This document shows, in pieces, positions 55,471-64,000 of a stretch of DNA of 64,000 nucleotides. The notes under the pieces were generated by a model. It saw nothing but the letters and a program-made list of their open reading frames with translations, was not told the origin of the DNA and made no database searches. How positions within the stretch are numbered: the first letter of the stretch is position 1; every line of letters begins with the position of its first letter. The position numbers and the translations under genes are program-made. Origin of the DNA: Macrosoma leucophasiata (Eukaryota; Arthropoda; Insecta; Lepidoptera; Hedylidae); contig JAWQUS010000023.1 of the NCBI GenBank assembly GCA_036365455.1, positions 8,184,001 to 8,248,000 of the forward strand, written 5' to 3'.

Positions 55471-56764
55471 TTAGGTTGGGGAAAAAGTTTCTTCGCATTT
55501 TTTAAGATAATTCAAAACATTTTTTAATATAGTTTATTTAAATTTAACTAAAGTATGTATGTACCATTTTGTTCGATAACCTTTTGCCATCTTGTAGGTA
55601 GGGACATGATCCCATTGCTATAAAAATTTTGAGACTTCTCATCAAAATACCGCGACAAGTGGATTTGGCAGTCCTCTCGTGATGTTAACCTAACATTGCA
55701 TAAAGAATTCTGAAGAGACCGAAACAGGTGGAAATCTGAAGGTGCAAGGTCAGGACTATACGGCGGATGCATTAACACCTCCCAGCCAAACTCTCTTAAT
55801 TTTTGCTGAGTGGCTATAGATGTGTGAGGTCTAGCGTTATCATGATGAAACACCACACCCTTCTGTTGATCAATTCCTGCCACTTTCTCTCAACTTCTTG
55901 CTTTAATCTCATCAGTTGTTCGCAGTAGAGTTCAGAATCGATAGTCCTGCCTGGTGGTAATAGCTCATAATGAATAATGCCCTTCCAATCCCACCACACA
56001 CACAACATCACCTTATTGCGAGTTAACCCGGGTTTCGCCACAGTCTGTGAAGCCTGACCGGCCTTTGACCACGACCTTTTTCGCACGTTCTTGTCCTGTA
56101 CGTGATCCTGTTTTCATCACCAGTTATCAGCTTCTTCAAAAATGATTCGGTTTCATTACGTCGTAATAAAGAATCACAAATGAGTACACGGTTCATTAGG
56201 TTTCTTTCAGTGAGCTCGTGAGGTACCCAAACATCGAGCTTTTTTTTGTACCCAGTTTTTTTCAAATGCGCCAAAACTGTTTTGTGATCAATTCTCAGTT
56301 CTTCAGTACGACGTACGTAACTACTGATATGTCGATCTTGCTCCACTTTTTCAAAAATGGCATCCATTTTATCCGTAATAGGGCGACCAGAGCGAGGTGC
56401 ATCTTTGACATCAAAATTTCCGGATTGAAAACGCTTAAACCAAATTTGTGCTACTCTCACAGACACACTACACACTAGGTCCATAAACATCGCCAATTTT
56501 TTTCGCGGCTTGCGTTGCATTTTTACCTTTTTTGTAGTAAATTTTAAAATGTATCGAATTTCTTCATTAGATTCACTCATCTTGACAGTACGAAAAACAA
56601 ATGAAAATCACACATTTGCCTAATTTGAATTTGGAATTATGTTCTTTAAAATTTTAACTTTCAATGATACTAAAACCAGCCAGATACAAATACTACAGCC
56701 AAAGAGATTTTATTACAAGTTCATACATACTATAATGCGAAAAGACTTTTTCCCCAACCTATTA
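55469..56764 (-). mobile_element. mariner transposon, copy 3, nested in the LINE
   Basis: 1292 bp at 55471-56762 between TA at 55469-55470 and 56763-56764. Ends are TTAGGTTGGGGAAAAAGT and the complement of ATAGGTTGGGGAAAAAGT. It is the most complete of the three copies. Confidence 0.93.
55548..56580 (-). pseudogene. mariner transposase, near full length with frameshifts (copy 3)
   Basis: Starts MSESNEEIRYILKF at 56580, the only copy here with a clear initiator. HTH region VAQIWFKRFQSGNF, linker WVPHELTERNLMNR, first Asp in ITGDEN (Lys replaced by Asn), second in HHDNARPHTS, third in YSPDLAPSDFHLF, and a C-terminus ending EQNGTYIL at 55548. Frame breaks occur near 56310 (extra bases before EELRIDH), near 56100 and near 55860. 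DD34D spacing is kept. About 345 codons is the usual mariner length. Confidence 0.9.
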
Positions 56765-58886
56765 TGAAGCACCATGACAATCCAAATATATTTTACAATG
56801 ATTTCTTTAACATTATTTTAAGAGAGTATAATTTAGTCTTTACAAAAAAGACAACAAATGTGAGAAGTCATAAGTCGTTTGATGAATGGGCGACTGTTGG
56901 AATACACAAGAGTAGACACAGATTATATGAACTGTACGGGGAAAGGTCTTTTAATCACACATTATCGTTTAAAAATTATGTTATAATGTATTCAAAAATA
57001 TTTAAGAGAGTGTGTTTTGCAGCCAAGGCATTACACATTTAAAGTAAAATTAAAAACTCTAGTAACAAAATTAAAGCGACATGGAACGTAATCAATAGTG
57101 AAAGTAGAAAAAACGTTGAACACAATTCTGATTTTAAATTAATTATTGACAATAAACAAGTTACTACTGATGAGGAAGTTGCGTCAGCATTTGAAACATT
57201 TTTTGCTAATATTCCAGTTTCTACAACCAAACACCTGATTTCTTCTCCTACCGTCGCCGAATCATTATTGAAACAAAATGTACATGAAGGTAGCACTAGA
57301 TTTAGTTTTAAATTAGTAAACACTTTAGATGTAATTAATGCTTTTAAATGTATTAACTTTAAGAATACAACTGATTTCTGGGGCTTATCTGTTAAAGTTG
57401 CATCTAGAATATTGGACATAATCGCACCTTACGTAGCGGCTATGTTTAATAATAGTATTGTAAGTGGTATATTTCCTGACTTAATGAAACAAAGTAAAGT
57501 GATTCCTCTTTTTAAATCTGGTAGTACAAGTGACCCCACAAATTTTAGACCTATTTAAGTACTACCCACATTTAGTAAAATTTTTGAAAAATTTATATTT
57601 AACCAGTTACTAGCCTATTTTAATCACAATAAACTTTTACACGTTCGGCAATTTGGATTCACCAGGGGTCGCTCAACTACTGACGCAAGTGTTGAGCTTA
57701 TAAAACATATATATATATAACGAAGCTTGGGCGGAATCGCACGATGCTCTAGGGGTATTCTGTGACTTATCCAAAGCATTTGACTGTGTGCAACATAAAA
57801 CTTTGGTCAGAAAGTTATATCACTATGGCGTTCACGATACCGCTCTTGAGCTTATGACTTCATATTTAAGCAATAGAACAATGTATGTTGATGTCAATGG
57901 AAAGAGATCTCCCGGGGCTTCAATGGATATGGGGTCCCGCAAGGTTCTATTCTAGGACCGTTTCTTTTTTAGTCTATATAAATGACTTGGCGTACATCAT
58001 CAACGATAGTCAAGATATGGTATTGTATGCTGACGACACTTCTTTAATTTTTAAAATTAAAAGACATCAGGCTTTATTTGACGATGTGAACAATACTCTC
58101 TCTAATGTTGTACATTTTTTTAGTGCCAATAACTTATTGTTGAATAGTAAAAAGACAAAATTTATTAAGTTCACCACTCCTAATCTGAAACTTGTGGACA
58201 CCAATGTCAAAATAAATGAGGAAGTATTGGAGTTAGTAGACTCCACGGTATTTCTTGGCATTACCGTGGATGCTAAATTGTAATGGGGCCCCCATATTGC
58301 CAAATTGGCCAGTAGACTTAGCTCAGCAGCATTTGCAGTAAAGAAGATAAGATTATTGACGGACGTGGAGACGGCTCGGCTGGTCTACTTTAGTTACTTT
58401 CACAGTATAATGTCCTATGGCATTTTGCTATGGGGCAATTCCGCCGACGTCAATACTATTTTTGTTTTGCAAAAGAGAGCAGTACGTGCTATCTACGGGC
58501 TAAGCCCGAGAGTTTCTCTGAGAGATAAATTTAAGGAAATAAACATTTTGACTGTTGCTTGTCAATATATATACGAAAACTTATTGTATGTCCAGAAAAA
58601 TATTAATGAGTTTCCTACGAGAACGAATGATCATAATATGAACACAAGGAACAAATACAAGTTGTCCATGCATGTAACACGACTGCATAGAGTAAGTAAT
58701 TCTTTCAGAGGTCAGTGTATACGATTCTATAATAAAGTCCCAAAAAATGTTCAAAGTCTATCTGTTAATAAATTTAAAAAAGTAATTAAAGAACGTTTAT
58801 ACAAATGTAATTACTATAAAATTTGTGAATATCTCACTGATAGTACATCTTGGGATTGTAGCGATCGCTGCCAGGCTATTTCATAA
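56765..58886 (+). pseudogene. CR1-like ORF2, reverse transcriptase and C-terminal domain
   Basis: Continues out of frame after the mariner (HHDNPNIFYNDFFNIILREY). RT motifs in order: SKVIPLFKSGSTSDPTNFRP, FGFTRGRSTTDASVELIKH, GVFCDLSKAFDCVQHKTLV, GSILGPFLFLVYINDLAYII (joined across a frameshift near 57960), LYADDTSLIFKIK (catalytic YADD at about 58026), FLGITVDAKL, and LWGNSADVN. It ends CSDRCQAIS followed by TAA at 58884-58886. At least three stops (57039, 57556, 57717, 58279 region) and frame changes make it inactive. Confidence 0.88.
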
Positions 58887-59241
58887 AATTGTACTTATGT
58901 TAATATATATTGATATTGTGTATGCTCTGGCCACAAACAGATTTTCTTTTCATCTATATTGCTTTCTACGCACTGGTCATCATAACAGTCATGCTCACTT
59001 TAATGTCTTTGCCTTCGGCGGCGTCGTGTGACGGGTTGCTCACTTCCCTTCAAAATGGTCGAGGAGAGCAATGGCTGCCACATGCGTCATACTCGTGAAC
59101 GGGTGCTGATTGTGGGGACTGGTCTGTTGTGATTTGCGGGTGTTATTTTCTATCACAATATTAAGCTGTTGATGGGTATTTGCGTATGTGTTTATATGCA
59201 AATATTTATATGCCATGGACGTTCCACATTATCTTTATTTT

Positions 59242-59943
59242 ATTTAATAATGTATGTATGTATCTTCACGCCAGGTCCCTAACGGGGTAGGCAGAGAGTG
59301 TAGAGCGCCAGACATCCCGGTTCTGACAAACCTCTCGTGCCTCGTCTACCTTCATCATTCTCTTCATACATGCACGCCGATTCCTAAGACTTTTGACACC
59401 ACCATCAGACAGAACTCGACCTATTTGGTCATGGTAGGTCAGCCTTGGTCTTCCTGGGCCTCTGCAACCATCCACATTCGCATTGTATATCTGTTTAGTC
59501 ATTCGCTCATTCGACATTCTTTCTATATGCCCGAACCATCGGAGCATGCCTTTTTTCATTTTTACACCGATACTATCATTCACACAAAGTCTCTTTCTTA
59601 CATCTTCATTACGAACGCGATCGGTGAGTGATACACCGCAGATCTTGCGCAAAGATCTCATCTCGACCGCGTTCAACTTACTTTCATGCTCTTTCCTGCA
59701 TACCCAGCTCTCGCTTCCATATAAAAGCGTTGGAGTAAGTACAGCATTATGTACGGCTAGTCGAGCCCGCTGGCTGAGATGTTTAGATTCTAGCAGCTTA
59801 CCCAACGCTCCATTCACGCAATTCCCAGCAAGCACTCTTCTTTCTATGTCAGTGGTGTACCTACCATCCTTGCTAAAAGCACATCCAAGATATACAATTT
59901 CATCAACCTGTTCTAACACTGCATATTAATAATATTTAATAAT
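59242..59943 (-). mobile_element. RTE-type LINE, longest copy, nested in the CR1-like 3' UTR
   Basis: A 682-bp insertion (59252-59933) with a 10-bp duplication ATTTAATAAT at 59242-59251 and 59934-59943, and a (TATG)n tail on the left. It is 5'-truncated. Confidence 0.82.
59266..59924 (-). pseudogene. RTE reverse transcriptase, C-terminal domain (open frame)
   Basis: A single uninterrupted frame of about 217 codons: EIVYLGCAFSKDGRY at the start, ERRVLAGNCVNGAL, LLYGSESWVCRKEHESKLN, MLRWFGHIERMSNERM, then GCRGPGRPRLTYHDQIG and the end STLSAYPVRDLA. This matches the C-terminal part of the HmRTE-type element of Lepidoptera as I recall it. The catalytic YxDD and endonuclease parts are missing through 5' truncation, so it is a fragment despite being open. 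The intact frame suggests a fairly recent insertion. Confidence 0.88.
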
Positions 59944-60236
59944 ATTTGTATTAAATCTAAGGTTTTGACAAAAGAGCAACACGCTGAGTTTGTTGGGTAG
60001 TGGAGTTCTTCTCAGTAGTGCCTGCACTTGGAACTCTGCTAAGAGAATGACTATGATTATGACGAACAGATTTTTCATTTTCTTCTATGAAGGAATTGAA
60101 AAATTTGATGATTCACGTATGGGTTAAATATTATTATTAAATTGGTATTCTCTAGGTAGCTTATAACCCGACAATGCAAAAGTGTCCTTGTAGACCAATT
60201 TGAAATAAATTATTTGAATTTTGAATTTTTTGAATA

Positions 60237-61724
60237 CATATCCACCAGAATACTGGAACGTTACCAGAAGTAGATAAAATGTACTAATCATAGGTAAAAT
60301 TCAAAATGTTTCGTATGGACGATAGCAAACAAGCATGCAGTTCATATACATGGTAAGGAAATACTGAAACCTATAGACATCTACACAAAAACTAGTGGCC
60401 TAAAAGCAGATATATTTGATTTAGATATAATTTGGCTATATTATGATATAATATATAATAATATAGCCACACACGCACTTGCCCGGTTTAAGTATAAATA
60501 CTATAAAGCTATATATTAGCTCTGAGTCATTATTACATAATTAGATTACGGTCTCTGAGCTAAGCTGCGGTCAGAGGGACGCATAAATGGACGGACGGAC
60601 ATGAATCCTCATAATTAAAGGACAATATTGAGGACGCATCTAAGAAAACTGACCTCGGCCGAGTGAATAAACCTCTAATCGAAGGTGCGGAGGCGCGCTA
60701 GGGGCGCGGGCATAAATCAGTCTCCCCACGCGATGACACCCGCCGGAGCCTTCAATTTGGCACATCCTTAAAATGACATACGAGAAGCGTACGCCTCTAA
60801 CGACGCCCCGCTAGTGACGCAACATGGTTCTAATATCGATAAACATATCGATAATTTTGTCGACGTTGTGAAGTTAACGATTTCCTATGACCAATAGATA
60901 TATTATTATTCCTTTCGAAGCAAATAATATACAAGGTATTCAATACATGTGTATATCGGAGATTTTTAAATAAATTAGTTTTTTTTTATTCTCTTGATAA
61001 TAACGTAATGATGATCTGCATTTTGATATAGATATCTACAGGTACAATTCATCGCTTAATATCCATGTGAGATGCAGCATTGTTTGCCATCTTCGTTGCA
61101 TAAAACATCCGCTATGTTATATTTATACATTGCCAATTTGAGCTAATATGATGTATTTCGTCGATGTATCGTTACAACCCTACGCCCCGTCGAATATCGC
61201 CCGCTACACGCTTATAAATAAATTCGCGCACACATTACAAGTTTCGGATTATATTATCATTATTTAGTAACGTTCGCATTTTATTACGCAGTTTGAGGGA
61301 TATCTTTATGAAAAATATCTCATATATCAATCGCGCGGACTGGCTCCAACTTAATGAAATATTTTTTGGGAATCTCGTATAATAAATAATATCAAATATA
61401 ATATGAATAGTTACATAAAACTATGTAAATATTTTAAGAAGCGGCTACGGTCTCATATTATTACGAAAAGGTAAATAGTTAAAGTCCAAAAGGATATTAT
61501 TATTATGTTAAAACAGACAAGCTTGCTTTACAAAAGAGGGAATTTCGATACAATTGTTTCTTTTTAACCAATAGTATTTTTACCTAATCCCTAAAACCAT
61601 TGTGGTAAACACCGAGATACACTTCAAAACGATGTATGTACTAGGACTGACAAGGATTTTTATTTTGGTATTATTAACAAATATAATATTTGCCTTACAA
61701 GGGAACATAATACCTTTACCTAAG
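60237..61724. other. SINE and repeat fragments; AT hairpin; GC-rich patch
   Basis: 60326-60412 (-) is a decayed Metulj-like SINE 3' end. 60433-60469 is an AT hairpin (TGGCTATATTAT/ATAATATAGCCA). 60570-60640 matches the GGTCAGAGGGACG end of the GGGTTCC family. 60650-60760 is GC-rich. 61010-61105 (+) is a SINE 3' fragment. No gene was recognised. Confidence 0.45.
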
Positions 61725-61927
61725 CAGGCTCGCAAGCGTGGGCACCATCGCATTATCAGATATACTTGCCGCTAAGCAGTGTTCAGCGCCATCGTGTTCA
61801 GGTCGGGTAGTAATGACCCTGTAATTTCCGGCACAGAGGCGTAATAAGTCAGACCTCCGGAGTGTCAACGGATTTACATTGAAATCTCCGTATGAATTTT
61901 TATGTAAATGTTCATAGACTTGTTTGG
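61725..61927 (+). repeat. Metulj-like SINE, decayed
   Basis: GCTCGCAAGCGTGGGCACCA, TACTTGCCGCTAAGCAGTG and CCTGTAATTTCCGGCACAG, in order. Confidence 0.75.
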
Positions 61928-62033
61928 TAAAATATTGACCGTTACAAAACATGTACCCAAGCGGTCATATGCCGTAAAAGTGTTGAGGTATAGTGATGTC
62001 AGCGAGTTAAAAACGGCGAGGGTTATCGATCTG

Positions 62034-62185
62034 GAGAGGTCGGGAGTGCGTGTCGTGGAGTGAAAGCAATCAGGCCGTCGTAGACAAACTGTCGGGGCGG
62101 GCCTTAATTGGCGGTCGCGAGATTTATGCGGGGAGCCGCTCGTCAAGCGCGAGTCGATTTCACACGACCGCGCCGCAACACTAGC
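62034..62185. repeat. Direct-repeat pair H, member 1 (CpG-rich)
   Basis: Shares GTCGTG(G/T)(A/T)GTGAAAGC, CGAGATT(T/C)ATGCGGGGAGCC-like and CGCAACACT-like blocks with 62878-63040, about 860-870 bp away. Confidence 0.65.
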
Positions 62186-62394
62186 CACAAGCCATCTTCT
62201 CCATTGAACTTGAATGGAACGTGCTTGTATTTTTTAACAGCATGGATTTTAATACAAAGTGAAGGAGCCACTCCCTTCTCATCTGTATGAGATTCCTCCC
62301 GAGTTCAAAGATGTTCTATGTCATTGGGAAAAGACATGGAAAGAAATCACGATTACACGGACCCCACATTGCAATAAACACGAACAAATGATAG

Positions 62395-62697
62395 ATTTTT
62401 TTTACGTCATGAACTTGGCAAACAAACGCGTTATTCACATGATAATATGGATGTTAAATGATAACTGCAGACCACAGATATATTCATGGAAAATAGAGGT
62501 CAAAATCCATCAGTGTTACCACCCCTGAGAACTCAGTTGTTTTTTCTCAGAGACATGATGGGGCCATACATTAAAATCCGGCACTTACACAATAGTTCGT
62601 GTTTCTTTAAGATTGAAAAAGTGTAAAGAAGCATTACCTTAGTAATGCGTTTGTGTCAACATTCTTGCTCTTCGACACTGGAACTTGACCAACGGTA
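62395..62697 (-). repeat. Metulj-like SINE, diverged full length
   Basis: TTTTTTTACGTCATGAACTT, GGCAAACAAACGCG and TGATAACTGCAGACCACAG, through to ACTGGAACTTGACCAACGG. It lies between the two members of pair H. Confidence 0.75.
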
Positions 62698-62877
62698 GAT
62701 TAGAAGCTATTAAATAAGATAAACTGCTAACATTTACGTCATCAAACGAATCAAAGAGGGGAAGAATACGAACGATGAGTTGAAGTTACTTCTCTAATAT
62801 ACCACCAATAGATCATCAATCCTAAAAGTATCGGGATATTATGATATCAGCCCAAAAAGAGAGGGTATGGATATGTA

Positions 62878-63040
62878 TAGGTCGAGTGTATATATGTGTG
62901 TAGAGAATTGTCGTGTTGTGAAAGCCGCCAGGACACTTTATGGCCAAGCTGTCGAGGCTAGCCCCCATTAGGGGTTAAGAGATTCATGCGGGGAGCCACG
63001 TTGATTGAGTTCACTGCATTTACATGACCACAACACTTCA
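62878..63040. repeat. Direct-repeat pair H, member 2
   Basis: See 62034-62185. Strong CpG loss relative to member 1. Confidence 0.65.
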
Positions 63041-63282
63041 TACTGAATTTCTTCAAAGTTTTGATTGTGCCCAACTTACACAACAAGTTTGTGTGCAAAA
63101 TAAATTATAATCTTTATTATTAGTATACAGAAATATATTAGGCTATTGAAATTTCCTCTCAAATTATGCCACATTTCAAGTCCATGCAAATTGATTCGCT
63201 AGTCGATGGATCTATTCAACAGTAGATTTTAAAAGACCACTAGCTGTTACTTACAATGTACTCTCCAATACCGAATATTTTC

Positions 63283-63518
63283 TCTAACATATAAAATTCT
63301 CGTGTCATTGTTTGTAACAATACTCCTATGAGACGGCTTGACCGATCATGATAAAACTTTGTGTGTATATTTGGAAGGTATGAGAATCGGTTGTAGTCTA
63401 CTTTTTATATCCTAGTGGTAAGAAAAAAATTCTCACAATCTTTTTTTTTTTTTTCGATTTTTTAGACATTTCATTTTTAATACCACTAAGGCGAACCAAA
63501 GTTCGTCAGGCAGCTTCT
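63283..63518 (+). mobile_element. Decayed Helitron-like element
   Basis: Begins TCTAACATATAAAATTCTCG with CGTGTCATTGTTTGTAAC, then CTCCTATGAGACGGCTTGAC, and ends GCGAACCAAAGTTCGTCAGG with a decayed CAGCTTCTA in place of CAGCTAG. The order fits a lepidopteran Helitron. Confidence 0.65.
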
Positions 63519-64000
63519 AATTTTATAATATTCTTTAAATATCAAATACCAAATTTCGCATTAAGCAATCAATAATAAGAAGATTTAATACAATACTGCA
63601 TATCGAAAATGTGCTTTTTACGATGTCGACGTAACTTAATTGTATTCGCAGAAGAGTACAGTACCTACTGCACTTATAGGATATTCTATACATTATTGCT
63701 TTGAGAAGAATACAGAGCTGAAATTGACAAAGACTACTAAGGTACACTTTTCTCCGTACAAAAGAGTATAAAGAACATAAATTAATATTACATGCTATTT
63801 TTATAAGGACTTAATTCAATTTAACCTCATATGCAGGCAGAAGCTTTTATCATGCAGTATAAGACTTCTTTCGCCGTTTTATCGTGGAATATTAAAGTTG
63901 TTGTTTCCTGAACTCTCGAAGATATGATTTGAGTACAAAATTATTTATCATAATATATATCAACGTAAATATGGAGGATATACCTAACTTTGGCGGAGGC
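63519..64000. other. Nothing recognised
   Basis: AT-rich, unassigned up to the window end. Confidence 0.3.

Larger units (their letters stand above)
53995..60236 (+). mobile_element. CR1-like LINE, 5'-truncated, with mariner and RTE insertions
   Basis: Contains the end of an esterase-like ORF1, an ORF2 with endonuclease and reverse transcriptase, and a long 3' UTR ending with AATAAA and (TTGAATTT)-type repeats. The combination of an ORF1 esterase and an APE-type endonuclease is described for CR1-clade LINEs (Kapitonov and Jurka). A mariner splits ORF2 (55471-56762) and an RTE copy splits the 3' UTR (59252-59933). Without them the LINE would be about 4.3 kb. All ORFs carry stops and frameshifts. 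Confidence 0.85.

Noticed and set aside
59483..59929. 148-codon plus-strand ORF
   Set aside because: It is the antisense shadow of the RTE reverse transcriptase fragment.

Overview
The window looks like non-coding DNA from a lepidopteran (moth or butterfly) nuclear genome. It is AT-rich and has no operons, ribosome binding sites or dense genes. It is packed with repeat families typical of Lepidoptera: short Helitrons ending in CTAG, a Metulj-like SINE present in more than twenty copies, RTE retrotransposon tails ending in (ATAC)n, a CR1-like LINE with an esterase-type ORF1, mariner and hAT transposons. Assignments to named families rest on recognition, not a database search.

The only host coding sequence I can support is one 100-nt exon on the minus strand at 10905-11004. 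It has clean AG/GT splice sites and encodes 33 residues of membralin (TMEM259 homologue), a multipass ER membrane protein. Its phases require exons on both sides, but I found none in the window. The DNA flanking it is therefore intron of a minus-strand gene for an unknown distance each way.

Region by region. 1-6.6 kb: hAT-like MITE, RTE tail, a SINE carrying a tRNA-like module between 14-bp duplications, and a mariner copy. 6.6-10.4 kb: one hAT element with a perfect 8-bp duplication, loaded with younger insertions including a second mariner. 10.4-23 kb: the membralin exon, inverted SINEs, two Helitrons head to tail, decayed tandem repeats and tRNA-containing repeats. 23.5 kb: a 5S rRNA-derived SINE with an 11-bp duplication. 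27.5-32 kb: two elaborate palindromic elements. 33-53 kb: SINEs, Helitrons, MITEs and several diverged direct-repeat pairs. 54-60.2 kb: a decayed CR1-like LINE, split by a third mariner in ORF2 and by an RTE in its 3' UTR. 60.2-64 kb: SINE fragments, a direct-repeat pair and a decayed Helitron.

No intact transposase or reverse transcriptase survives, so every family seen here would depend on enzymes encoded elsewhere. The least expected structures are the tRNA-bearing repeat family in monomer, tandem-dimer and inverted-dimer forms, the 5S-derived SINE, the two compound palindromes, and a recurring pattern of old direct-repeat pairs spaced about 0.2-1 kb apart, three of them with a Helitron between the members.
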